64,000 nucleotides of DNA, taken from the NCBI RefSeq assembly GCF_000169375.1, contig NZ_AAXY01000009.1, positions 1-64,000 of the forward strand, in the 5' to 3' direction. The notes beneath the pieces were generated by a model. It saw only the letters and a list, made by a program, of their open reading frames with translations. It was not told where the DNA came from and did no database searches. Of the stretch, positions 44,734-53,153 are shown one piece after another. Source of the DNA: Marinobacter sp. ELB17. GTDB lineage: Bacteria > Pseudomonadota > Gammaproteobacteria > Pseudomonadales > Oleiphilaceae. The first letter of the stretch is position 1. Each line of letters begins with the position of its first letter. A program made the translations under genes and the position numbers.

Positions 44734-45744
44734 TCAGAGACTTTCCAGGAACTGGAGGAGTGCGTCCGTCGGGCGGTAGCGCTTGTGCTGGGTCGCAGGT
44801 GGGGTGATGGCGGCAAGGGCCCGCTCCTTCATGCCCATGTCCGCTTCGACATAGCCGTGAGTGGTGACGGGGCTTTCGTGACCGAGCCACAACGCGATCA
44901 CGGTCAGATCGACGCCCGCCTGCAACAGGTGCATGGCCGTCGTATGGCGCCAGGTATGCGGCGAGATCCTGCGGCCTGCTAACTGTGGACACATCTTTGT
45001 CGCGGTGCTGACGGCCAGGTTCAGTCGTTCGGCCACATTGGTGCGCGTCATTGGCAATCCGCTGCGGTTTGGAATGAGGGGTTGCTCGACATGCAAGTCG
45101 GCGTATTTTAGCCACTGCCGGATTTCCTTCGCCGTTTCCTTCCATAGAGGCACGGTTCGTTGTTTGCGGCCCTTGCCATGTAGGCGCACAGAGGCGGTTG
45201 CCGCCAACGTGATATCGGCCACCCGGATGCCGATCAGTTCGGAAACCCGAGCGCCGGTGTTGTAAAGCACCGTGAGCATGGCGGTGTCGCGGCGCCCGCA
45301 CCAGGTCGTTATACCCGGGGCTGCAAGCAGCGCGCGAACCTCGTCGCGAGACAGGAACTCAAGCATGGGTCGTTCGAAGCGTTTCATAGGTATCGCGAGA
45401 ATCTGTTGTGCAAGATGCAGAGCTGGCGGCGCTTGTGAGGCGACGTAGTGGGCAAAGGCACGAACCGCCGCCAATCTTGCATTGCGCGTGCGAATGGTGT
45501 TGTGCCGTTCGGTCTCGAGATGCGTGAGGAAATTCAGCACCAAGGCCGCATCGACATCGCACAGTGCCAGCATGGCAGGTGGCTTGCCCGTTGCGCGTCC
45601 CACATAGTTCAGCAAGAGCTTGAAGGTATCGCGATAGGCAGCGACTGTTCGGGGGCTGACGTTCTGTTGCTGGATCAAGCGCTCGGCGAAGAAGCGCTGG
45701 AGCAACGCGCCGAATTCGGTGGGAGCGGTGAGCAAGGGGTTCAT
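44734..45744 (-). CDS. ritC: tyrosine recombinase RitC
   Basis: 336 residues, third gene of the trio. N-terminal SAM-like core-binding domain (about 1-115; RTVAAYRDTFKLLLNYV), then a catalytic domain. Catalytic residues: Arg166 (TGARVSEL), His263 and Arg266 (HTWRH), His289 (LGHE), Tyr298 (THGYVEAD, nine residues after the second His). The active-site Lys lies in the KGRKQRTVPL segment (about 191-200). The start overlaps the ritB stop as ATGA. It is intact and probably acts as one part of a heteromeric recombination complex with RitA and RitB. Confidence 0.92.
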   Translation of the reverse strand: MNPLLTAPTEFGALLQRFFAERLIQQQNVSPRTVAAYRDTFKLLLNYVGRATGKPPAMLALCDVDAALVLNFLTHLETERHNTIRTRNARLAAVRAFAHYVASQAPPALHLAQQILAIPMKRFERPMLEFLSRDEVRALLAAPGITTWCGRRDTAMLTVLYNTGARVSELIGIRVADITLAATASVRLHGKGRKQRTVPLWKETAKEIRQWLKYADLHVEQPLIPNRSGLPMTRTNVAERLNLAVSTATKMCPQLAGRRISPHTWRHTTAMHLLQAGVDLTVIALWLGHESPVTTHGYVEADMGMKERALAAITPPATQHKRYRPTDALLQFLESL

Positions 45745-46688
45745 GACGCCTCTCCTTGCGTATAGAGGTGAAAGCGTTCGGCGGCGATCGCCATCAGTTC
45801 GGGAATGCCGGTGACATACCAGTAGGTGTCGCTCACCTTGGCGTGCCCGACGTAGGTTGATAGCGCCAGAATGGCACGATCAATATCTACGCCCTCTTCA
45901 TAGAGGCGCAGCATGCTTCTCACGATGAAGGTGTGCCGGATGTCATGCAGGCGGTGACGCTGATAGTCACCGCGCGTTTGCCAGTCCAGTTGCTGACACA
46001 GCCTCTGTAAGGCATACAGCATGCTGGGCTGATTTACGCCGCTGCCATCATCACGCAGGAAGAACTTGTCACAACAAGGCCGTGGCACGAGCCTATCTCG
46101 CTGTCGTGCATAGGCGCGCAACGAGTCGGTAACGCTCGGATGCAGCGGTACGAGACGCTGCTGATGGAACTTCGCTTCGCGGATATGCAAAACGCCACTG
46201 TCCATGTCGACGTCAGCCGCGGTTAGTGTCAGTGCTTCGGCGATGCGTAGCCCGGTCGCGGCGAGCAAGCCAAAAACACAGTGGCAAGTTGCTGGACGCA
46301 ATCCCTCGGTGGGCGCCAAGCCATGCGTGGCTTCAAGCAGTGTGCACAGTTCGGCTTCTGTGTAGATGTGTGGGATGAGACGCCGGTGGGCCGAACCAAA
46401 GAGACTTCGCGGTGGAACCTCCGTCGCCGGATCCTCGCGCTGGCAAAAGCGGGCGAAACCGCGAAGAATCCCGATGCGGCGCGCCCAGGTAAACGACGCC
46501 TTAAGCTGCGAAGTCTGTGCCCATGCGACAGCGAGCGGCACCGTCAGATGCCCTTCAGGAGAGACCTCATCCGCGAAACGGGCAAATGACTGAAGCTGCG
46601 TTGCGTCGATGGTTAGCTCGAATCCGTTACGACGACGATACGCCAGGTACGCTTCGACCCGCGCCATCCAAGACAACCGGGCGCTCAT
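45741..46688 (-). CDS. ritB: tyrosine recombinase RitB
   Basis: 315 residues from ATG 46688, chosen because it overlaps the ritA stop as ATGA; GTG 46706 is an alternative. Catalytic residues in this numbering: Arg148 (TGLRIAEAL), His248 and Arg251 (HDIRH), His282 (VGHAKVSDT), Tyr291 (YWYVTG). The beta-hairpin Lys probably falls in REAKFHQQRLVPL. An N-terminal core-binding domain of about 90 residues is present. Middle gene of the RIT trio; ritC follows with another ATGA overlap. Confidence 0.92.
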   Translation of the reverse strand: MSARLSWMARVEAYLAYRRRNGFELTIDATQLQSFARFADEVSPEGHLTVPLAVAWAQTSQLKASFTWARRIGILRGFARFCQREDPATEVPPRSLFGSAHRRLIPHIYTEAELCTLLEATHGLAPTEGLRPATCHCVFGLLAATGLRIAEALTLTAADVDMDSGVLHIREAKFHQQRLVPLHPSVTDSLRAYARQRDRLVPRPCCDKFFLRDDGSGVNQPSMLYALQRLCQQLDWQTRGDYQRHRLHDIRHTFIVRSMLRLYEEGVDIDRAILALSTYVGHAKVSDTYWYVTGIPELMAIAAERFHLYTQGEAS

Positions 46689-47938
46689 GACGGGCTCCCG
46701 GGCCACGGCAGTGCCATCGCGCGCAATTGCTCCACGTCAACGCGGGCGTAGCTGTAGGCAGTGTCAAGACTCTTGTGACGCAATACGTCGGCGATCTCTT
46801 TGACTGAGACCCCAGCGCGCTGTAGCTGCGTTGCCATCGTTCGCCGCAGCACGTGTGTGTTGCAGAACTGATCGCGCAAACCGCAACGAACAAAGGCGCG
46901 GTTCATTGAATTGCGAATGGCCGGAACGCTCAGTGGCGTGTCGAGCGGTGCCCGGTGCCGGACGAATAGTCTGCGGCTCGTCGTCTGCGGGCGTCCCTGT
47001 CGCAGATACTGCGCTACCGCCTCTCCCGTGGACGCAGGCAGGGGAAGCTGTTGAATGCGTTTACTTTTGGTACCGCTGATGGTCAGTATTGCCCTGCGCC
47101 AGTCGATCGACTCCAGCGTGAGGTAGGTTACTTCGTGACCGCGTAAACCCAGATCAAGCAGGCAGCGCGCGATGGCATAGTCACGCAGGCCAACGGGGTC
47201 CGTGCGATCGAAGGCATCCAGAAAGGCCGTTAGTTCGGCGTCCGACAATACCTTGGGCAACGTGGCCCGGCGCCAGTCTGCGATTCGTGGAAGCGCTGCC
47301 GCTAGCCCGTCGGTCTCGTCACCGCGCACGGCACGGTAACGAAAGTAGCTACGCAGACTGTTGCACACGATACGCAGCGATGCCGGCCGTAGGCGCGACG
47401 TCAGCGTCGAAAAGTAAGCATCTATGTCGGTCGCCGACAGCGACAAGACGCTCACGGTATCAGTAACGCCTACGTCGTAGAGGAACGCCCCAACGTGTTG
47501 AGCTCGGCTGTCACGGGTGGCTGATGATAGCCCGCAAGTATCCGTTAAGTACTCGGCGAACCGAGTGAGCTCGATCGTCACTGGATCCTTCGCCATCGTT
47601 GGCGATGGCTGTGAACGCATCAGTATTTTGAGCAGATGCCGAAGCGCCGCTCCGGAGCAGCCTACAGAATCGTAGCAGGGTACGGGACAGGTGCACGCCG
47701 GGAGGTGTTCGCGCACGAACCGTTTAATAAGGGATGAATCGACGTGCGTCAACTCGAGCTCTTCAGCTTTAAGCCAGAAACCAAAATGGGCAAGGCAGCC
47801 CAAATAGATTCTGATGGTGCGATCAGCGTAGCGCTGGCCTCGCAGCGCCTTAATGTAGGATGAAACGACGCTCTCGAGCGGACTATCAATCAGCCAGTTG
47901 TAGCGAACAAGGTTTGTGAGGGTTTTATCGGCGGGCAT
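46685..47938 (-). CDS. ritA: tyrosine recombinase RitA
   Basis: 417 residues from ATG 47938, with AGGAG eight bases upstream; a GTG start 14 codons earlier lacks one. A long N-terminal part with a Cys cluster (ACTCPVPCYDSVGC, about residues 82-95) may bind metal. Catalytic domain: Arg266 (LGLRGHEV), His362 and Arg365 (HVLRR), His388 (LRHKSLDT), Tyr397 (SYARVD). The second catalytic region has RHKS where GH is more usual. First gene of the operon; about 150 bp of noncoding element end lies upstream and must hold its promoter. Confidence 0.92.
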   Translation of the reverse strand: MPADKTLTNLVRYNWLIDSPLESVVSSYIKALRGQRYADRTIRIYLGCLAHFGFWLKAEELELTHVDSSLIKRFVREHLPACTCPVPCYDSVGCSGAALRHLLKILMRSQPSPTMAKDPVTIELTRFAEYLTDTCGLSSATRDSRAQHVGAFLYDVGVTDTVSVLSLSATDIDAYFSTLTSRLRPASLRIVCNSLRSYFRYRAVRGDETDGLAAALPRIADWRRATLPKVLSDAELTAFLDAFDRTDPVGLRDYAIARCLLDLGLRGHEVTYLTLESIDWRRAILTISGTKSKRIQQLPLPASTGEAVAQYLRQGRPQTTSRRLFVRHRAPLDTPLSVPAIRNSMNRAFVRCGLRDQFCNTHVLRRTMATQLQRAGVSVKEIADVLRHKSLDTAYSYARVDVEQLRAMALPWPGSPS

Positions 47939-47985
47939 GGTGTGTGCTCCTGCGGTTAGGGACGAGCCCACAGGAAACACTGTTT

Positions 47986-48026
47986 TTATGCAAAGCTCGA
48001 TAGCTACAACACAGCTAAAAGCTTCG
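47986..48026. repeat. subterminal copies of palindrome halves, right end
   Basis: TTATGCAAAGCT (47986-47997) matches 12 of 12 bases of the reverse complement of the right half of the left palindrome (44630-44641). aaagcttcg (48018-48026) matches its centre in reverse complement (44627-44635). The right end thus contains the palindrome's parts dispersed rather than as one site. Confidence 0.6.
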
Positions 48027-48052
48027 TCGCCACTGGCCTTTGCCGGAATAGC

Positions 48053-48087
48053 CCAACAAACCTTGCATAATTATAGGGTGAGGATAA
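48053..48087 (-). repeat. right terminal inverted repeat of the RIT element
   Basis: Reverse complement reads TTATCCTCACCC, then ATAATTATGCAAGGTT, then TGTTGG: 30 of 35 identical to 44648-44682. Directly outside, CTA 48088 is dehydrogenase codon 150. Confidence 0.9.
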
Positions 48088-49443
48088 CTACCGCCTATGC
48101 TTAGTGGCCAATATGCCGGCACCATGGCCCTTACCGAACCCCATGCGGGTTCTTCGCTGGCAGACATTCGCACGTCGGCTACGCCTGACAACGCTGGTCA
48201 TTACTTGATCAAGGGCGCGAAGATATACATCTCCGGTGGCGAGCAAAACATCACGGAGAATATCGTGCATATGGTGCTGGCCAAAATAAAAGGTGCGCCG
48301 GCCGGTGTGAAGGGTATTTCACTGTTTATTGTGCCCAAACTCCGTTTGAGCGAAACCGGCGGGTCGGGTGAGCGCAACGGGGTGGCTTTGGCCGGCTTGA
48401 TTCACAAGCTGGGCTACCGTGGAACCACCTCGACGGCCTTGAGTTTTGGTGACGACGCCGAATGCCACGGTTACCTGGTGGGCGAGCCCCATCAGGGATT
48501 GAAGTACATGTTCCAGATGATGAACGAGGCCCGGGTTGGCGTGGGCTGTGGCGCGGCGGTGATTGGCTACCGTGGTTATATGCACAGCCTGGCCTATGCC
48601 AAAGATCGTCTGCAGGGGCGTCGGGCAGCGGATAACAATCCGCAAAGTGAACAGGTGCCGATTATCGAACACGCCGATGTACGGCGCATGCTGCTGGCTC
48701 AGAAAGCCTACAGCGAAGGTGGACTGGCGCTGTGCCTTTATGGCGCCCGGCTGATGGACGACCAGAACACTCATCCGGAGCCGCAAAAACGCCAGGAAGC
48801 CGGGCAACTGCTGGATCTTCTGACTCCGGTTATTAAAGCCTGGCCTTCGGAATATGGCCCCAAGGCCAACGATCTGGCGATTCAGGTTTACGGCGGTGCA
48901 GGTTACACCCGCGAATATCCGGTGGAGCAATGCTGGCGTGATAACCGGCTGAACCCGATCCATGAAGGCACCAATGGTATTCAGGCACTGGATCTACTGG
49001 GCCGCAAAGTGTGGCAGAACCAAAGCCATGGCTTGCAGTTGTTGCTCGATGCCATGCAGGCTGATCTGCAAGCTGCGACCAGCGCCCGCTGCGAACCCTG
49101 GGCCCTGTCACTCAGCGAAACTCTGCAGCAGGCGGTTAAAGTGACCCAAAGCCTGGGCAAAACGCTGATGGCCGGTGAAACCGAGCAGGCCCTGGCCAAC
49201 GCCTCTTGCTATTTGCACCTGTTCGGTCACATCTGTGTGGCCTGGATGTGGCTGCGCCAGGCCAATGCCGCCGCGATAGGATTGAATGATGCCAGCAACG
49301 ATCGTGAACGCTATTTTTATGAGGGTAAATTGCAGGCCGCACAGTACTTTTTTCATTGGGAGTTACCCACCGTTGCTCAGGATCTGGTTCTGCTGCGCAA
49401 CATGGACGATACCTGCTTGGCAATGAAAGCCGAGTGGTTCTAG
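48088..49443 (+). pseudogene. acyl-CoA dehydrogenase, 3' fragment (codons 150-600)
   Basis: Resumes in phase at Leu-Pro-Pro-Met-Leu-Ser-Gly-Gln-Tyr, the usual continuation of SLF in this family. It contains the FAD-contact motif GTMALTEPHAGSSLADI, the flavin/substrate domain, VYGGAGYTREYPVEQCWRDN and HEGTNGIQALDLLGRKV, plus the extra C-terminal domain of 600-residue acyl-CoA dehydrogenases. ATG 48097 could give a 448-residue protein if a promoter or ribosome site lies in the element end, but none is evident. The joined gene would be 600 residues. Family members act on medium/long acyl-CoA or methylmercaptopropionyl-CoA; the substrate here is unknown. Confidence 0.92.
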
Positions 49444-49547
49444 CACCTTGCCCGATTAACCAAAGAGTAACCCTTGTGTAATTGTGTTTTCGCCAGGTCG
49501 CAGCGTAATCTTGGCGCTGTTTTCAATGACGATCGATGGAGATTTTT

Positions 49548-49841
49548 ATGAAAAAATTTACAATTAGCGCATTGGCATTGGTGCTGACTCTGGGCTTGGC
49601 GGGCTGCAGTTCCGATGATGACGAGATGGTAGATTTGGACAAGGCTGGCGACAATATCAGCAATATGGCGGATGATGCCGGCGATGCCATTGAAGAAAGC
49701 TATGAAGACGTTACCGGGCAGAACGATAGCGCTTGGGAAGAAACCAAAGACGCCGCCGGAGATGCTGGTGAAGAAGTCGGTGAGGCCGCAGAAGAGGCCG
49801 GCGACGCCGCGGAAGATGCTATGGATGACGCTACCCAGTAA
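49548..49841 (+). CDS. acidic, Ala/Glu-rich small lipoprotein
   Basis: 97 residues from ATG 49548 (GGAG upstream). Lipoprotein signal LTLGLAGC with lipidated Cys at about 20. The mature part is almost entirely Asp, Glu, Ala and Gly with an imperfect repeat of the type EVGEAAEEAGDAAEDA, like small LEA- or DUF883-type helical proteins. Serine follows the Cys, so the outer membrane is likely. Followed by a strong terminator. Function unknown; an envelope spacer or stress protein is possible. Confidence 0.78.
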   Translation: MKKFTISALALVLTLGLAGCSSDDDEMVDLDKAGDNISNMADDAGDAIEESYEDVTGQNDSAWEETKDAAGDAGEEVGEAAEEAGDAAEDAMDDATQ

Positions 49842-49856
49842 GCATCGGCACAGATC

Positions 49857-49890
49857 AAAAAACCGGAGCCATTGCTCCGGTTTTTTTTGT
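49857..49890 (+). terminator. intrinsic terminator after the acidic lipoprotein gene
   Basis: aaaccggagc pairs with gctccggttt around a four-base loop, followed by a run of T8. Confidence 0.9.
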
Positions 49891-50090
49891 TTTGCATATT
49901 TGGCCAGATCACGCACTTCAGAAATACTCACTTCAGTCGTAAAATAAGTAACTGCAAGCGTTCTTTACCAAAGTCGCAAGGCCTGGCGGTGTCTTTTTCG
50001 GTAAGCTATGGGCGACTTTGGTGACAGATTGCGGATTGCGCGCTGTGCGCTGCGCCCGACAACGAACAATGATAAAAACGGGGTAATCAG

Positions 50091-51740
50091 ATGTTGTTTG
50101 TAGACAAGGCAACGAAAGGCTGGGGCTTGGTAATGGTGCTGGCTACGCTGGCCGGTGGCGTTTTGGTTGCGGCCGTTACCGCGATTGATCTGGTTTCCGT
50201 GTTGACCGGTTTGGCGGTTGGTCTGGGGGTGGCCGGTCTTTTTATTACCTGGCGGATTGTCGCGCCGGCACAGCGCAGTCTCATTCATCTCAGCCAAGGC
50301 CAGTTAGCACCGGGCCACCCGCTTGCAGGTTTATGCGCGCAGCTACTCAGCGATGCAAAAGCAGGCCGCGCACTGCTGGAAAATCTTCGCCATAGTGCCA
50401 ATACCAACGCCATTTCTGCCGCCGAAGTGTCTTATGCTGCTGATCAGCTGAAACTGCGGCTGGACCGCCAGGTGAATGAAACCGCCAGGCTTGCCGAATT
50501 CGCCGGCGAGATTACTGGCGCCACTCAGGCATCGACTTTGCAGGCCAATGATGCGGCGGCTCTTGCGCAGCAGGCCAGTTCGGCGAGCCAAGACGGCCGC
50601 CAGGCGCTGGTGCAGGTGATTGAGCGTATCCGTAATGTACATCGTCAGTCTGATGAGAACTTGTTACGTATTCAACACCTTAATGAAAAGTCTAATCGTA
50701 TTCAGGGGGTCACTAGCACGATTCAGGGCATTGCTGAGCAAACCAATCTGTTGGCTCTGAACGCGGCCATTGAAGCGGCTCGGGCTGGCGATCAGGGGCG
50801 TGGGTTTGCCGTGGTTGCCGACGAGGTAAGGCAGTTGGCACGTCGTACCGCAGAGGCCACGGCCGATGTTGCAGCCACCTTGGGGGAAATTCGCGAAGAC
50901 ACTGCCCAGATTGTGATCGGAATAGAAGCCTTGACGGTCAGCATTGAGCAGGGTGTGGCGTCGGTGGAATCGGTGGGAACACAGCTGGACGGTATTCGTG
51001 AACAGTCTGACCAGCTCCAGCAACAGGTCTCGCAGATTGCGAGTATTGATCGCGATAACGAACACAATTTGCAGCAGATATTCACGGTGATCGAAACGGT
51101 GCGCGATGACATCACCGAGAGCGATGTCAGTGTCGCTTCGCTGGCACAGCAGGCCGCCCGCCTTATGGAAATCGCTGAAACCACAAACGCGGTGTTTGCG
51201 TTAAACAGCGAGACCAGTTACCACCGCCCGTTTTTCCAACACGCCAGCGTTGGTGCAGCGCAAGTTGCTGATGTTTTCGCACAAGCTCTCCGTGACAATA
51301 AGCTCAGCGCCGCGGCCCTGTTCGATCGCAATCGTCAGCCTGTGGCTAATACCAATCCGCCGAAATACACCTGTGGGTTTGACCGTTTCACTGATCAGGC
51401 CCTGCCTGTTATTCAGGAGGCAATAAAGGGCGCCAACGCGCAGATTGTGTACGCTATTACCACGGCGCCGGATGGCTACGTGCCTACCCATAACCGCGAG
51501 TTCGCCCACGCTTCTACCGGCAATGCCGCCACCGATTTGGCGCGTAGTCGCAGTAAGCGTTTGTTCAATGATCGCACGGGCATTCGCTGCGGCAGCCATA
51601 CTCAGGAAATGCTGCTGCAAACGTATCGCCGCGACACCGGTGAAATTATGCACGACCTGTCAGTGCCCATTTACATCGACGGCAAACATTGGGGTGGGTT
51701 CCGTATTGGTTACCACCCTCAAAAAAACCTAAAGGGCTAG
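50091..51740 (+). CDS. methyl-accepting chemotaxis protein with C-terminal sensor-like domain
   Basis: 549 residues. Two transmembrane helices near the N-terminus (about 14-33 and 36-55) with almost no periplasmic loop, so no classical ligand domain. The signalling hairpin tip [35 protein letters not shown] (about residues 220-255) is canonical. After the coiled coil, the last 165 residues form a Cache/PAS-like cytoplasmic domain ([52 protein letters not shown]). The layout suggests sensing of an internal or diffusible signal. Confidence 0.88.
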   Translation: MLFVDKATKGWGLVMVLATLAGGVLVAAVTAIDLVSVLTGLAVGLGVAGLFITWRIVAPAQRSLIHLSQGQLAPGHPLAGLCAQLLSDAKAGRALLENLRHSANTNAISAAEVSYAADQLKLRLDRQVNETARLAEFAGEITGATQASTLQANDAAALAQQASSASQDGRQALVQVIERIRNVHRQSDENLLRIQHLNEKSNRIQGVTSTIQGIAEQTNLLALNAAIEAARAGDQGRGFAVVADEVRQLARRTAEATADVAATLGEIREDTAQIVIGIEALTVSIEQGVASVESVGTQLDGIREQSDQLQQQVSQIASIDRDNEHNLQQIFTVIETVRDDITESDVSVASLAQQAARLMEIAETTNAVFALNSETSYHRPFFQHASVGAAQVADVFAQALRDNKLSAAALFDRNRQPVANTNPPKYTCGFDRFTDQALPVIQEAIKGANAQIVYAITTAPDGYVPTHNREFAHASTGNAATDLARSRSKRLFNDRTGIRCGSHTQEMLLQTYRRDTGEIMHDLSVPIYIDGKHWGGFRIGYHPQKNLKG

Positions 51741-51779
51741 CAAAACTTTTTAAACATCAACGCAGCCGGTGCTTGCCGC

Positions 51780-53099
51780 TCAGTGGTTATCGTCGCCGGT
51801 CACTTCGCTCAGCCCCATGGCACTGAACGTACCGGCCAGGCCCATAAATCCCAGCACCAGAATAACGGCAATGTTCGAAAAGGTTGAGATCAGCGCCGTC
51901 AGGGCCCCGGTTGCCAGCAGTAAAACACCGATAACGGTATTGCTGACCGCGGTATAATCTGTGCGTTTGTTGCCCCCCGCCATATCCACCAGATAGGTTT
52001 TCCGGCCAAGCCTTACGCCGGCGTGGGCGATGCTGAGCACAAAAAAAGCGCCTGGATAGAACCACACGCCGCCCACGGACTCCCCCATAACCAGAGCGGT
52101 ACCTGCAACACTCAGGCACACCATGCTGGCCATGAGCGCGCCGCGAATCATGACTTTACGACTAGACGTATCGGCGGCCCAGCCCCAAAAACTGGCGCTC
52201 AATGAACTGGCCAGGCTACTGGCCAACAAGAAAATCCCCAATGCCCAGCCGGATTCGGTTTGCTGTTGAGCCAACACCACGAAATACGGTGCGGCCAGGG
52301 CAGAGCACAGCAGCAGAGCGCGGGTAATTACAAAGTGGCGGAACGGCTTGTCGGTTTTCAGCAGCGACAGGCTGGAAATGGCATCGTGGATGGCGTTGCC
52401 GCCACCGCCGGTTTCACCGGGGTACTCGTCAACGCCGGCAAACAGCGCGCCGGCAAGCAGCCACAAAGCGGCAGCCAGCAACAGAAGCAGGCTGTAAAAA
52501 GCCATGCTTGGGTCGCCCCGATCCCAGAACAACAGGGCGGTGAGGGCAACGGTGGCAGTGCCGCCGAGGGTGGAGGCCAAGCCAGACAAGCGGCCACGAC
52601 GGGTTTTTGGAATGCACTTGCCCTGAACATCTTTCATCGACACCGAGCAGAAACCACGGGAGAGCGAGAACAGGATAAGCGCGGCAATCAGACCGTAGCC
52701 GGCGCTGTAACCGTCCAGAAACCACACGCTGGCGGCCATGGCGGCCACACTGAGGGCCTGGCCCAGACTGCCCAGTGTCCAGAACCATTTGCGCACCGGT
52801 TTACGTCGCACCCAGGCGGCTATCACCATTTGTGGAACCATAGAGCCGGATTCACGAATGGGTACCAACCAGGCCACCAGAGCAGGGGCGCCAACCGCAC
52901 TCATCAGCCAGGCCAGCACCGTTTTTGGACTGATCAGCAGATCACCGAGTTTGGTGAGAACGTTTGCCGCCAGAATCAGGAAAAAGTTACGCGGTACTTC
53001 GCGGCAGGCTGAATCGGGAATGTCTTTGCAGACCCTTGCGTCTTCTTCGTTGGCTATCAGCCCATAGAGTCGGTCTAAAGGTGTTTTGGACGTTGGCAC
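51780..53099 (-). CDS. MFS transporter
   Basis: 439 residues with about 12 membrane helices. The N-terminal 30 residues are hydrophilic. The loop after helix 2 carries VRRKPVRKWFW in place of the usual GxxxDRxGRR; a second MFS-like loop WAADTSSRKVMIRGAL is found after helix 8. Substrate not recognised. It is transcribed away from the chemotaxis receptor and not linked to the imelysin operon, which ends about 50 bp upstream. Confidence 0.82.
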   Translation of the reverse strand: MPTSKTPLDRLYGLIANEEDARVCKDIPDSACREVPRNFFLILAANVLTKLGDLLISPKTVLAWLMSAVGAPALVAWLVPIRESGSMVPQMVIAAWVRRKPVRKWFWTLGSLGQALSVAAMAASVWFLDGYSAGYGLIAALILFSLSRGFCSVSMKDVQGKCIPKTRRGRLSGLASTLGGTATVALTALLFWDRGDPSMAFYSLLLLLAAALWLLAGALFAGVDEYPGETGGGGNAIHDAISSLSLLKTDKPFRHFVITRALLLCSALAAPYFVVLAQQQTESGWALGIFLLASSLASSLSASFWGWAADTSSRKVMIRGALMASMVCLSVAGTALVMGESVGGVWFYPGAFFVLSIAHAGVRLGRKTYLVDMAGGNKRTDYTAVSNTVIGVLLLATGALTALISTFSNIAVILVLGFMGLAGTFSAMGLSEVTGDDNH

Positions 53100-53153
53100 A
53101 CCAGCACTCCCTGTGAAACGTGAGTACCAAGCATACCAGTCGCCATGGATGGG

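Larger units (their letters stand above)
44616..48087 (-). mobile_element. RIT element (three tyrosine recombinases), inserted in acyl-CoA dehydrogenase
   Basis: 3472 bp. Three tyrosine recombinase genes, ritA-ritB-ritC, read on the minus strand and are joined by ATGA overlaps at both junctions. Terminal inverted repeats of 35 bp lie at 44648-44682 and 48053-48087, and a 32-bp palindrome sits outside the left one. All three recombinases keep their Arg, His-x-x-Arg, His and Tyr residues. The three-recombinase layout is that of RIT elements known from many bacterial phyla. The boundaries come from the dehydrogenase frame: codon 149 (TTT) and codon 150 (CTA 48088) join in phase. No target-site duplication is seen. 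No accessory cargo gene is carried. Confidence 0.88.

Noticed and set aside
46281..47079. Plus-strand frames inside ritA and ritB
   Set aside because: Arg-rich shadows of the recombinase genes; no recognisable domain.
44590..48110. Target-site duplication flanking the RIT element
   Set aside because: I compared the flanks agtctgttt and ctaccgcct and found no direct repeat longer than chance.
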